Part shown: piece by piece, positions 1 through 12,550 of the stretch
Layout: each line of letters opens with the position of its first letter
How positions within the stretch are numbered: position 1 is the first letter of the stretch
DNA from: Melastoma dodecandrum
Taxonomy: Eukaryota > Streptophyta > Magnoliopsida > Myrtales > Melastomataceae
Assembly (NCBI GenBank): GCA_029817715.1
Contig: JARUPY010000321.1
Span: forward strand, 682,001-746,000
Length of the DNA: 64,000 bases
Direction: 5' to 3'
Notes under the pieces: generated by a model
What the model was told of the DNA's origin: nothing
What the model saw: the letters and a program-made list of their open reading frames with translations, nothing else
Databases searched by the model: none
Position numbers and translations under genes: made by a program

Positions 1-2560
1 ATATGTGATGATCATATGCAGAATCACATACAATTATTTAGATCAAAGTAGGCAGGGAAGGGCGGTGACCGTGGGCCTATACACTTGGACCCACGGCCCG
101 TTACAGGTGAAAAAAATAGAAAGTCGGGAAGGCCCGTACCTTCCCTCATGTACCTTAAACTTGACGGTTGGGGCTGCTTTAAAGTCTTTAATCATCGCAG
201 TTTTTACACACGCGGAGAAATCCACGCGGTCTGTTACACGCGTTTTCGAGAATCCTCCCAAATGTGATGGGTCTCTAAGGATCGTCTTGTCGAGTCCTGG
301 AACATGGACGGATATTGTACATGTAAATGAAAACAAAGAAATGAAATATAAATGTGATTAGTAAATTCTAAGTGAAATGAATAAATCAACTAGAATTAAT
401 CGGTAAGTCGGAATGAGACTTACTGGGTAATTTGTACCCTTCGACTCTAGTTATCAACGTTGCTTTGGTTCGATGGAAGCTCAAATCATGTCCCAATTGT
501 CGCGGGAATCTTATTTCCTGAGTCTTCAAGAGTTCAACCAAGACTCTTTGATGACATATAAGCTTGATATTTGATCCGAGATACTTCTGCCATTTTTTCA
601 TTTCGTTAGTCGTTTCTAAAAGAAAGGAAAAAAAATTGATACTACAGGGAGCAAGTCATACGAACATAAAATGAAACTAAATTGGCCGGATAGATGGTCT
701 CACGAGCAAATTAGTGATTGATCCGAGATGGGCTAAAAGCAAATGGCAGGCCAATAGGTCAAGGTCATTCTTGAAATTATAACTGAACTAGACAACTAGG
801 CATGACGCTCATACACTAATTGAATCTAAACAAAGTATAGACTAATTTGAAATAGAAATGAACAAATCGGTAGTTCAGGCATGAAATCAACCCACCCTAA
901 CCTATAGAGAATCAAACGTAGACTGGCAGTAAAGACAAAATGCTAAAAAAAGGAAATCGAACTGCAAATGCAGCGACCATCAACAAAAGAACGCAAGTCC
1001 ACACGCATCAGTCTAGAAAAGGAGCGATTAGTGACAAAACAATGGGGAAACCAACAACTAATTCGGACCTCATATGAACAGCCCAAGAAGCTATCCCGAA
1101 GAGAATTATTCTGGGACGAGTAATCGAATCAACCGAATAGAAGAATGAGTGATCTATCAGCCAAATGAAGTAGCCAACTAAAAATCTATTTGCAAACCAG
1201 AGGCGAGTCATTTCCAAAGTTGAAAGAACAGAATCGTAATCATAAACTCGTGTCGAAGTTGTAATTAACAACAAAGTCGAAAATCGAAATAGTAGACAAA
1301 TAAACCAGCAATCATATCATAAACATATGAAGACGGGAAGCTGACACATCATGACTGAATTGCAGAAAAAAGAAGAGAAAACGAAGAAGAAAACAAACAT
1401 TTAGCAATAAAACTCGTAGCATTAGATCAGAAGCTCGAAATCATATCAAAATCTCGAAGCCGTCAATGTATGAACTAATGGTTGAACTAAGTATGAATAG
1501 ATCGTCAGTAAGAATGAAGTCAAGCATACGCAAAATCGACGGCAACAACGAGATTGAATAACCAGCAGCGGCAGCAACGGAACCTTGACGATATAAGAAT
1601 TAAGGTATACACACCAGCAACGAAAGATAAAGACATACATCAGCGACAAGATTTCGACAATTTGCTCAGATCAATAATATAATTGCAGCAATCAAATAGA
1701 AAATTCTCAAACACAAATTGACAATTGATGAAGGACAAGATCACGGAAGTTAGATGAGGAAACAAGAATGCAAACCAACAATGATAATCATAGTTAGATG
1801 AGAACAAATACAAACCAAAAAAAAACATAATAGCAGTAATTGGATAGAGGATAAGAGACATAAACGATTGACTATGGTAAGTATTAGGCTCATTTAGTCG
1901 AATGATTGGTCTGCGCAGTTGAACGAACCAGTGGCATGATTCGCACACATGCTATTTTAACCAGACAAGCAACCACCGAAACACTAAAACTATCAAATCA
2001 ACTGACTAAATGAAATAGTAGCTAGCAACAAAAATTGAAGAAGAACAAACGATCTTGCAGCAATAGTTGAATCGCAGCACCAAAAGAATGCGGAATTAAT
2101 GTGCGGCAGCCAAGTTTATAGCAATTAGGCGAGGAGAAAAATGGCAAAGCTAAGATAAACAGATAAAGAATTTGTAACCTAAACGAATACAATCAAATCA
2201 GCTACAAATGTAAGAAGAATCGAATCAGAACTTGATGAATACCTGTGCGTTCATGAGCAGATGCAAGAGCTATATAAAAAAATGCAAAATGTTCGTTAAG
2301 CGGACGCAGGATGAAGGAGTAGCATCCGCTGAATTTCGTTTTTGCCATGATCAGCTCTAGCGGCGATGTAGCGGTTGATTCCAGTAGCTGTATGAGAAGG
2401 TGGCCAGGGGTTCCGAGGTGGACTCTGCATACCTTAGCTGAAAGGGATGGACGATGGGGAGGCTGACGACACCTTGGAGGAGCTGATGGAGTCGACTGAG
2501 CTTCGCCGAACTTCGGCCACGTTCGGTGACGTCCGGGAGAGCTGGTCAGGGGGTTTCCGC
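1..2560. other. Unassigned AT-rich region
   Basis: I found no open reading frame with recognisable family features. The longest frames are short and lack domain-like composition. About 380-600 on the minus strand is open for 71 codons, but I do not recognise it. If the promoter-like block at 2577-2813 is real, this stretch would be intronic or downstream sequence of a minus-strand unit running off the left edge. It could equally be old transposon debris. Confidence 0.35.
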
Positions 2561-2576
2561 GGGGATTTTTGCTTAC

Positions 2577-2813
2577 CTTGACTAGAGGAGATACGATCGG
2601 CTGAACAAGAGGCTGTTGGAGGATCGGAGAGGGTGGAGGACGTCGTTCTTCCGGGCGATTGACCAGAAAATGCACAAGACTAGAGGAGAGAAAGCGGAGT
2701 TGAAGGGGAGAGTAAGAGAGCTGGGAGCGGAGTAACTTTTCTGTTGGCGGATGGAATTCTTTTCTATTTTCTGATTCAACCACCCTCTCCCTAAAAAGAA
2801 TTGCCATTTTATA
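2577..2813 (-). promoter_or_regulatory. Putative promoter and first exon, minus strand
   Basis: On the minus strand a TATA-like box (TATAAAA, 2807-2813) is followed by a pyrimidine-rich stretch typical of plant 5' leaders. A strong donor context, AAG|GTAAGC, follows at 2577/2576. An open frame on the same strand runs 2858-2202 and reads through the donor, but its translation is Pro/Ser-rich and unrecognised. Seen: the motifs and their order. Inferred: they form the start of a transcription unit pointing left. An LTR promoter is an alternative. Confidence 0.4.
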
Positions 2814-3639
2814 TCCATGTGGGGAGAGTGTGGGAGCAAGGAGGTGTGCTCCGTGCATGATCAGGTGAGCCCTTTTTATTTATTTATTTTTTGTTTTTTT
2901 AATTTTGCAAAATCTTTGGTTGAGTCAATTGATTTGTTTTATCTTCTCATTTTAGTCCGCTCAATTTTGTCTAAAAGAAAACGTGAGATCGTGGTTAAAA
3001 TGTTTCTAATTACACACGGTCCTTCTAAGAATCACGGATGGATTGTGAGGTTTTATTTTTCTTTTCAATTAATCACGTATTGATCTTAAATTAATTTTAT
3101 CTTACAAAAGAGCTCAAACCGAATAGTAAAAAGGAAAAAATTGTTAAATCTTCAAATTTCTACGAAAACAAAATAAAGCAAAATGCTAAAAGTTTGAAAA
3201 ATGAATAAAAAGGGGTTTTCTTCAGAAAAAGTAAAATGTAATGAGAAATTAGTCTCATGTAACTAATTTCTTTAAAATTAGCAACCTAACCATGTCTAGG
3301 GGTGATTTTTTGTTAACAATGTGAAATATAATAAAATTTTGAACTACTAAAACTTTGCTTTTAGTGATGTCGAAAAATAAACATATTTGTAACGTAGTGC
3401 GATAGAATATAATTGGTTGCATGTAACTAATTCGAAATTAATCACCCAATCATGTTCATGATGATATTTTATAGAGAGGAAAAAAAAAATTCTAAAACTT
3501 CGACCTACTGAAATTTCAATTTAGTTGTTTGATTTTAAATTTTGAATTTTATTCGTAAAATAATTTACGGAACATTGAATTGGGATTTGCTTCGTTCAAT
3601 CTTCAAAATTCCAAAAATTTGATTTTGGGTAACTACACT

Positions 3640-6506
3640 CATTTGGTTCATGTTGCTTGATGAGGCAGCATGACTAGCATTCGTTGAGGCCTTCATTGGC
3701 GAAAAGTCTATGTTTGCTGTTCGAAATAATACATGTTTTAGTTTATATCTTTGAAGCAAAATATACAGCGAAACTCATTACTCGAAGCTAGTCAAAGAGT
3801 TCGACAAAGCAGGATCATCCGATCCTCTAGACATTTCTGGTATTCGACACCCTCCATCGTTGTTCTCGGAAGGCACCATATCTGTCGGAGGAGGCCTTGT
3901 ATTTGTCGAAGGAGGAAATTGACCCCCGACATCGTTGTTCTCGGGAGGTACCGTTTCTGTCGCAAGAGGAATATTCACCTGCGAACGTATTTCCGGATAT
4001 GGGGGGCAGCGTCACAATCGAAGGATGTGACTTGCATTGTTCACTCAGGAATGAATTCTTCGATGGTCGGATCAGAAGAGAGTTAATATGCCTGAATATA
4101 TGGGAAGCTAAGTAAAATCTAGGTTTACTTGAAGTAAATTTGAAGGGTGTACCTCTACAACGTCCCTCGTAGCTTCCTCGGTCGAACTTTCTTCGGAAAC
4201 ATTCCTCGTTGCATCCTCGGTTACACCTTCGACAATGGAAGGGAGATTTTCTGGTGGAGGCGATGGTGGAGTGAATAAGTCTTCATAATCGACCGACGCA
4301 TACGGAACATGTTCAAAATTCAAGCATGTTTTTATCCAGACATCAATCTTAATTTTACCATATCAAACACTTGAATTTTCTCCCTTGATTATGGAAGGAC
4401 TTCTTCCCCTTCGGCAATTGAAGGATTGGCAGGTGGGGGGTTGGCTATTGGAGGATCTACTTCGAGTGTGTCATCCCCATGTTGAAGATTTTCTTCGGCA
4501 ATTGGAGCAGGCTTTTTCTTTTTAGGGCGTCGATGCAGGTTCGCATTTCCCTCCTCTGCAGTTTCTTCAGATGATTCGCCTCTGCTTGTCAAAGAGGCCC
4601 GAGTGTTGGGTTTCTTCGATGCAGCCACATGCGGCGCTCGCTTCCTCTTTAATCTTCCTTTTTCAGTGGGTACAGAGGGGGTTACATTGTCCAGCGCCCC
4701 TGTGAACATCGATTTTCATCAGAATCAATAAACAAGAATATCAAGAGTTCAGGAATAAACCTGGCATCAGCGATTTCTCATTCTTTCCAATGAGACTGCT
4801 AAGGAAGTCTTCCTTTTCCATTAGCGATTCTGTTCATTTTCTAGGAAATTCAGCCTTCGATAGTATCTTTTGAAGGTACTCTTCCAGCAAAAATCGAACG
4901 CCCTGGCTGCGTTGCATCTTCCTAAGTTCTCAGAAAACGTGACTTTCTAGATGGGTCGCTCTAGGGTAGTCTAAAGCTGCAAAAATAGGGAGAGTTTGTC
5001 GCTGGTCGGTAGCGTAACTTGTCATATACCACTAGTTTTACCTTGTTAACATGCGCGACATCGATGCTGACACGTTCTTCTAAATTGGTATTGAAAGAGT
5101 CGATGAAAAGGAAAGGGCAACTTTTAGCAAATCCTAGTTGTCGCGCTACGAATTTGGGATTATGGACTTCGACAAAAAATCCTTTGACATTGCTACCGAC
5201 CAAGTCTCTTGGAGTCAACACTTGATTCCAGAATGAGTGGGGCTCTAAGGACTGTCGAAGCTTGCATAAGTCCACACTTTCGAGGAAAGTCTGCCAACAG
5301 GGCTTACTGGTATATAGGGGTCGATTAAAATATCCTGAGGCAGATTTCTTTCCCAATTTCTCGTACCTAAAGAAGCGAACGACCTCTAAACCATAGAATG
5401 TAGATGAGTCCTAATCCGTCGACAGCTTGAAGTTGTGCAAACCAGAAAAGTATAGGTGCGCCCAAGCTGAGGTGATCCACAGAGGACCCGATGCTGGTCT
5501 AGCAAGGAATGCCCCTGGGTTCTTTGCGTCGACTACAACAGCTTCGAAGTGCGCTCGATAAATTAGGCTAACGATGAACGGAGCCATCGCCACCTGCTCT
5601 GTGGCTTTCACCAGACAGTTCGCTATTGGTGCCATGTACTTCAGCGACTGTTTGCTGCTACTACAATAAATATAATTCGAATGCCATTCGATCATAAACT
5701 GGAATTCTTCCTTATCACCCCAGCTCTGTGGGACTTTCTTCTGATGATCTTCGATGACCGAACTAAGACGCTGTCCTTTCTCGAACTTGAGATCGTCAGT
5801 TTTTTCGACTAGTCTAACGGGGATGGTCACGGTCATGGGGCCTTCTCGAAGATGGAAACAGTTGGTCGAAACATTCCACAGAGATAAGAGTGCTGCGACT
5901 GATGGATGGTTGCATCTCATCGGCTCCGTCGACGCTTTCACTAAATGATAGATCCCTATCTTGTCCCATTTCTCGCGTCGAAGCTTGGTCCATGAGTTTA
6001 TCCATTCAGAGAACTTATCTACACCCGTAATGGGAAATCCTTGCAAGACTTGATTGGCATTAGCTGAATCGCCGGTTTCAGAGGATCGATTCTTGTTAGA
6101 GGATTGACTTTTTTCAGAGGGTCGCCTCTAATCTGGATCGACAAAACTGGTCCTGCATATTGGTATGGCCGTAGGATCGGGGATGAAATAATCGAAGGGC
6201 ACATGCTTATCGTCCGATGTAATGCCGAGACAGCCGGCTCTGACAAGAGGACCTAAAGAGATTTTTGCTTTCGACTTCACTTCTTCGTCGGCAAAATTGT
6301 TCGTCTTCTTGGCTATGGCTTGCGTTGACAGGTCATTGAAATCCCAGAAATAAACATCGGCTCCCTTCAATGTCGTGTGGTTGTAGAATGCTTGGGGAGC
6401 TATGGGTAGAAAGTTTTTGGCCGAGGAAGGAAATAAGAGCAAGCGGGGCAACAGGAATAAGGAGTTTTGAAAGGAAGCAGACAAGAAGGAGGTGAGGGTT
6501 ATATAG
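3640..6506 (-). pseudogene. Antisense plant-mobile-domain gene, copy 1 (spliced, decayed)
   Basis: Minus-strand frames at 6550-6128, 6046-5411, 5356-4961, 4709-4389, 4323-4108 and 3759-3565 read as consecutive parts of one protein. The 211-codon frame (6046-5411) has the look of the plant mobile domain: SLWNVSTNCFHL, then MAPFIVSLIYRAHFEA, then GPLWITSAWAHLY. The C-terminal part is acidic, Ser/Pro- and Lys-rich with an RLKRKRAP basic patch. Frames are joined by apparent GT-AG introns at 4760-4700 and 4152-4092; a further donor at 4358 has lost its acceptor. An antisense TATA-like box lies at 6497-6506. PMD proteins are known as transposon-associated domains and in MAIN/MAIL host proteins. The stop between 5411 and 5356 and the damaged splice site suggest decay. 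Confidence 0.65.
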
Positions 6507-6551
6507 ACGAGGCTGGTAGATGAACAGGCACATCGGAGGAGGGGGGCCAAA

Positions 6552-7126
6552 TGTTTATATGGAAAACGACATTTTGGGCTTTCTGCGATAGGCTCTGATG
6601 GATGCTAGGATCGACATTCGATAGTCATGTTGAAGGTGGCTGTCAAGGCAAGGATCGATGCTGAGGTCAGGAGTAGGTCTTGGGAGTGCAGTTTGGTAGA
6701 AAGGATGTTCGAAGATAAGGCTCCATCGAATGTCTTCAGTATCGACGTTGGACGTCAAGACTCGAAGCCACTACTTAGGAGCATCGATAATGGAGTCATC
6801 TTAACAGTCGATTAATAGTTAGTTTTAGGACAATTAGCACATGTTAAATATGCGTCGGTCGGTAGTTATTAGTTAGTGTCTATAAATAAGTCAGCCGCAG
6901 TCAGTTGTAATGACACAAAATCATTCTATGACCCCGAAGGGCTGCTTGATTGTCAACCTAACTGTTTGTAATTGTTTCAAGTATTGTGCGATGGCTGTCA
7001 GTCTTTTTTTTTTTACACTTAGTGAATTTCTACTTGTTCTTCCTTTCATTTACTGTATTGGCGACCACATTCACTTTTAGCACTTTGAGTCCTCGATATA
7101 TCGCGACGTGTTCCGCCACGCGAACA
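6552..7126 (+). repeat. 3' LTR of Tat copy 1
   Basis: The repeat begins TGTTTATATGG and ends CGCGAACA. It aligns along its whole length with the LTRs at 27181-27766 and 49413-49998. Shared landmarks are ACATTTTGGGC near the start, GTCTATAAATAAGTCAGCC (a probable TATA region) and TATCGCGACGTGTT near the end. At 575 bp it is slightly shorter than the 586-bp pair. Confidence 0.85.
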
Positions 7127-9315
7127 ACAATCATCATCCCATTGAAATAAGACACTCTTCCTCAATTTCTTGAACGGTTTACACGTACTGGCCAAATTTA
7201 AGATGAATCTCTCAATGTAGTTGATGGGGCCCACGAAACCCCGAATCTCCTTAATTGACTTTGGTGTTAAGAGATAACGAATCGCCTTAATTGTTTTGGG
7301 GTCGATCTCAATGCCTTTGTTGTTAATAATAAACTCGAAAATTTTTTTTGATGTTGTCTCAAACACGCACTTGGTCAGATTGAGACGAAGGTTGTACTTG
7401 TGCAGTTGTCCAAACAGCTTGCAAAGAACTACGTGACCATCTTTTGTTCTGGGTTTAATGATCAAGTCGTCGACATAGACTTTAATTCATGGTGCATCAT
7501 TTCGTGGAATAAGACCACCATTGCACATTGAGAAGTTGCTCCAGCGTTTTTTAGTCCAAAGGGTCGGTAGCCTAAGGTGTTGTGAATGTTGTCTTTTACT
7601 TGTCTTCTTTGGCCATACGGATCTAGTTATAGCCAGAGAATTCGTCCGTGAAAGAGAATTGGTTGAAGCTAGTAGTGTTATCCACTAGCGGGTTAATGTG
7701 TGGTAGAAGAAAGTCGTCTTAGGGACTTGCTTTGTTGAGGTCATGGAAATCGAAGCAGACTCGAACTTTCTCGTTCTTCTTGATGACTAGATGATTTTAA
7801 CAACCCACTGCAGATAGTTGGCCATTCAATGAAGTTGACTTTGATAAGTTATTTAACTTCCTCTATGATAGCGAGTGCTAGCTCGAGCTTGTGCCAGCGT
7901 TGCTCCACTTTGTTGCCTAATTAGTGGGTCAAGGGGACTCTGTGCTCCAAATCCCGTCCTGACATATATGCGTATGACCGAGCAAAGATATCTAAGAACT
8001 CTTTGAGAAGGTTGCTGATGTCTTGTGCTTCGTTTTGCGGTAGATTTATGCCAATGAATATCTCCATGGGCTCATCTTTTGTCCTAATGTTGATCGATAT
8101 TGGTTCTTCATGTCGTTGGAGTACTTATCGTAGTCTAAGACTTTGAGAGATGTTGGATCATGTACCACATTTTCATCTTGTTCTTATATAGAAAGAAAAG
8201 GTTAAGTTTGCAATTTCAAATAAAGTATTTGAAATAAAACTACAATGGGTCTTCATAAATCATGTACTCTTGGCAAAAGGGAGGTGTTGAGGGATCAAGC
8301 CTCAATAGGATCCCACTCGAATCCGAAGAGTTTCCCCTTTTCATGCTTGGCCGGTCGTGTTCCCATGGGCACTCCGATGACTAAAGGGTTTCATTACATA
8401 TTAACATCTTTGCTAGTTCACAACTAGGATGTAGTAACACAACATATCCTAGACTCTTATTGCATGCAGAAAAGTAAAATTTGAAAGTTTCACCCTTCGA
8501 GCGTGGTGGTTGACTTGATCAAGTACAATGCTTCAATCATGTTGAAGTCTACTTCTCTAGGCTCATGTGCCTTTATCTTTATGGCCTTTGTTTGCTTGAA
8601 GACAATTTCGCCTTGCATTGTCACGGCTAATGAACGGACGAATAAGATGGATGCCAGGCCACTGATATGTTGGCCTTGAACTATTATCTTAGGTCTCTTT
8701 GGTGTGTTGCCCTTGGCTCCGAGGACGTGCATCCCTAGATAGATAGGGATGTTAATTGGATGATGTATTCCTTATTTTTTGCCCCGAGTCCTTCATCGAG
8801 TTGGTATCCAAATCAGATGAATTTTCATATTGGATAGATATTGCCCCGACCCATTCGGGGATCATAATTGAAGTCATTCTTGACCGTGTTCACCATGTCG
8901 AATGCTGGAGTTGTCAATGGTTCACTAATTTGTTTGCCAATGTAAGGCATGGCGATCTCGCAGTCAATGGTTCACTAGTTGGTATCACGACACTAGAGCA
9001 TGATGGAAAAAGTGTTGTTGTAGTCGTGTCCTTCCTCTGGTAGGTCATCTTCCAAGAAGGTGATCTCATTATTTGCCAACATGTTGTTGATGTAGAAATC
9101 CAGTGCGTTGACCTTGATTTGCTCGGGTACGTGCACCTCAACTAAGAATTTCAATAACAATTTTGTGTGCTTGTCGAATGAATGAATGAGGTCGAACATG
9201 AAGATTTGAGAAAATTGCTTCTTCAACTGCTCCATAATGTTGTAGTTGCTCTTCTTTACTTAGTATAACACTCTGTGGATTTGTTCGTTGGTTGGCGCCT
9301 TGGGATTCTTTTTTA
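7127..9315 (-). pseudogene. Decayed Tat-like pol (RT to protease region)
   Basis: The minus-strand frame 7465-7046 reads as the C-terminal half of a Ty3/gypsy reverse transcriptase: HKYNLRLNLTKCVF, then NNKGIEIDPKTIKAIR, then GFVGPINYIERFI, ending FQWDDDC just at the edge of the copy 1 LTR. Sequence at 7470-7800 continues towards the RT N-terminus (a frame matching GLKNAGAT-type RT residues on the minus strand), with stops. Frames at 8732-8490 and 9235-8993 probably belong to the upstream gag-pro part but are too degraded to assign. RNase H and integrase would lie to the left and are absent. Confidence 0.65.
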
Positions 9316-9319
9316 TAAG

Positions 9320-10800
9320 TAATAATATATAACCCATAAAAATGTCTGTACAAAAACCACAGGGCCATACCCCTGGAAATCAAGCTAACACGAAATTAAC
9401 GTATACCACATATACGTACCTAAAAATCAAAATGACTCAATCTACGTCTAAGGCAATAATGCAAGAACAAATGTGGCTAGAGTCCGAGGAGGCAACAAAT
9501 GCTCACCAAGTCGACGCTTATTGTGTTCCATCCACAAACGTTATGTTGCTCAACCCGATGAGATATGACATTGTGGATCCATCGGGAGCGATGTTTCGGC
9601 TATAGGAGGCATCCATGGTTGCTCTACCCCCATAGATACATAGATGTATCGCGTGCCATTGAGGCGCATGATAACTCTATGAAAGCAGTGTAATTTAGCA
9701 ACTCCTATGGGCATTATTGCTATTAGTTCATTGAGTTTGGATTGTTTTGAATTACTTTTTCATCTATTTGTCTTTAATAGTTTAGTCTTTATGTGTTTGT
9801 GTATTTCTGTTAGTTTATTAGGTTTGAGTCTCTAATGTGAGATGTGTTGGAATGAAGATTGTATGTGGAAAAGATCAACCGAATAATCGGGCAGAGAGTT
9901 GCTTGTCACCGAGCTTGAGGAAGATTCAATATGGATGCATCCATGCACACATGGTCGACAAAATTGAGACGGACTCATCTATGTATGGTCTAATGAATGA
10001 AAAATTTTGGTCATATTTCTGGTTATGAAGATTTTGTCATCACATTAGAAGAATCTTTTATTTTATTTTATTTTATTTTAGGTCATTTAGATCCTTTATA
10101 TTGAGAAGTGTTTTGTAATGGTTTTTCAGGTAATCTAGGGGGAATATTTTCTAAGGAAACACTAAGGTTTAAATTTGTGCGTCTTTGAATCTTTTAAAAT
10201 AGATAATTTAAGGTTGACACAGGTGACGATGAAAGGTGGCTAGAGAAGGTCAAGGCCGACCTTCAATTCGGAAGATTAGGGATTCACTTATTTCTCTTAT
10301 CTTGTTATTGATGTCGTAGTCCGTGTTCTTTTTGTTGTCAAGTGATTTTTATTTTCATATTATGAATTGATTCACTTTTCTAGGACTATGAAAGAACATT
10401 GTTTTCCTATGTAACTTGTGAACCTTCTTTATTAATGGATTCGAATATTTTTAATTGTTTATTACAATTTTTTCTTAACACGTGTTAATTGACTAGTTAC
10501 CTAATGATATAGATATGATAATTTAGGAAGACTCAAAAGGGTAGTTTAGGTTAAATCTTGAATTGGACAACTCAAGTAGTCTATGTAATTGAAAATCAGA
10601 CTAATTATGTACACTGGAACACCTTAGGTACTCAATTAGGATTGAATCATAATGAGTCGATACTAGAGCTTCTCACCTAAGAATAGAGTAAGGAATTTCA
10701 TACATGAAAATACGTCTTTGTATGTTCAACATAAATAGATGTAGATATTTCAATCCTAGATTAGCAATTGATTCATAATGGGTCGATACTAACTCATGAC
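9320..10800 (+). mobile_element. Athila-like 3' end and degenerate LTR
   Basis: At 9669 the sequence TGATAACTCTATGAAAG matches the start of the Athila LTRs at 39040 and 47898. Weak but collinear similarity follows: TTTTCTAGGACT near 10377 against TTTTCTAGGACTT near 39800, and repeated forms of AATGGGTCGATAC near 10650 and 10780. The conserved LTR end and PBS are not visible, so the right edge is approximate. 9320-9668 is probably the internal 3' end of the same element. It interrupts the decayed minus-strand Tat-like element. Confidence 0.5.
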
Positions 10801-12550
10801 ATTGGGAGTCGTGGCTGGCGCGGCAAACATGAGAATGCCAACATCTAGGAAATTCTAAATCTTAAAGCAAAGGGTAATGCACTCCTCAGCGTCATGCTCT
10901 AGTGCTCTGGAATGATATTCACAAATCACCTTGAGATTGTATTCCATTAAGGAGGGTTTATTGTTGTAGTTGCTGAAGTCCATATCCCTCAATTGGGTGA
11001 ATATGGCGTCTAATGGGTCGAGGGTTGAAGTCACATACCTCCAGTCTGCACCAGATACGTTCTTGTTGTACTAGCTTTTGCTGAGATGTCACCGTGGGAA
11101 TAATGGCTTGAAGAGAGTAACAATGGGCATTAGAGGCCTGACAATTGTCACGGCATATGACCTTGGCGAATAAGAGGTTAGCAGTAGTGTTCTCTTCATG
11201 GACTATTTATTGTGATCAGCGGTCGTTATAAGCTCCTTCAGCTTGGACTTGACAGTTGACTTTACGTAAGGGTAGGAATTAGCTCATCTCGGCTTACCTT
11301 TTCAAGTCGGTCAACATCGATAACCACCTGCGTGAAGGTTTAGAGCGTGTGTCCGATCATGTAGGGCAAGCAATCGCATTACAGAAGTTTGAGAAACTCA
11401 TCAATCAACTCATTTACTTTGAGAGTTGGCTTGATTTGCAAAGCCATCTGCCTGAACTAGTAGGCAAATTGTTTGATTCCTCAGTGTGGTACCTCTTCAA
11501 TTTCTCCAGGTCGGTATTGTTGGAGCCATCTCTACATTCAAGTTGCAGTAATTTAGAAAGTTGAGGGCCAACTCCATGAACGTTGTATACTGGTTGAAAT
11601 CTTTAGTGTAGTACCCATGCAGTACTGACTACCATGCTCTACTGAACTTATCATCCGGGGTAAACTACTACATTGTGGTAGACATGCTTTAGGTTCAGCA
11701 TCGGGCACCCTTTTCCATGAAATTTCTCTAACTCCGGCATCTTGAATTTTGGCGGGACCTGGTAGTCTTTGTACACCTTAATATGGGCCTTATACTCCTA
11801 GATCGCATTGACACATTCTTCTAGTCTCACGAGGCGGTGTGATTCCCCCTCTTACAAAAACGTGATCTTAGCTTTGAGCTTTGTCACGAATGCATTGTTC
11901 TGGCTTTGATATATGATTAGCTTATCTTTGATAACTGTATTTCGGGACTTGATATGGGCAAGGTTAGCTTTGCCTGTGGAGCTAAGGTTGTCGTAATTGC
12001 TGTAGGGATCCCAATTGAGCATATAGTGACAAGGGTGTAGGGAATTAGCCCTTATGTTGGCAACGATGTGTGAGAGTAGGGAGTTGGCCCGGGTGCTGAC
12101 GACTATAGATAGTACGATATTGTGAATGGTCGTGCTACGCAGGATATTCTGGCCACGTGCGGAGGTAGGTGTGGGTTGAAGGCGACGTGTTTGTGACCCT
12201 CATTCCATCGATAGGGGGAAAGTAAGAGTTGAAGCGAGTGGTAGATTGATCAAGATGAATAACCCTGGCATGTAAGATGGCAAGTGTGGGTTTTGAATGA
12301 TGACACAAGTGAATGGTGTAAACGCAGTTGTCATTCTAGTAATTTGATCATCATTGTCTTCAAGAATGAAATCTCTATTGTGAAGGACTAAACCTTGTCT
12401 CCCCTAGGAAGATGAGTATGCACCTTAGGCCGGTATAGGTGAACTGGGACCAAATGGTGAAACGGCTTATGAAGTCGCTGATTGCATTGTTTGGCGCTAT
12501 GAAGACTATCAGTGGTGGAATGTAGATTGGAGCACCCCCAAATGACGATT
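10800..12550 (-). pseudogene. Decayed gag-like region of minus-strand Ty3 element
   Basis: No long frame remains. The block lies upstream (in minus orientation) of the RT fragment at 7127-7800 and has comparable base composition, so it is most simply the gag part of the same element, split by the Athila-like insertion. This rests mainly on position. The only sizeable plus-strand frame (11349-11564) shows no family feature. Confidence 0.35.

Larger units (their letters stand above)
3573..7126 (+). mobile_element. 5'-truncated Tat-lineage Ty3/gypsy element (copy 1)
   Basis: This is the 3' end of a Tat-type element: an antisense PMD gene region, a purine-rich stretch at 6537-6551, then a 3' LTR at 6552-7126. 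It aligns by eye with the complete element at 27181-49998, both in the antisense gene (copy 2 at about 36.7-39.04 kb) and in the LTR. Homology starts at about 3573. The 5' LTR, gag and pol are missing, so no TSD can be checked. The right edge abuts RT-coding sequence of another decayed element on the opposite strand. Confidence 0.8.
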
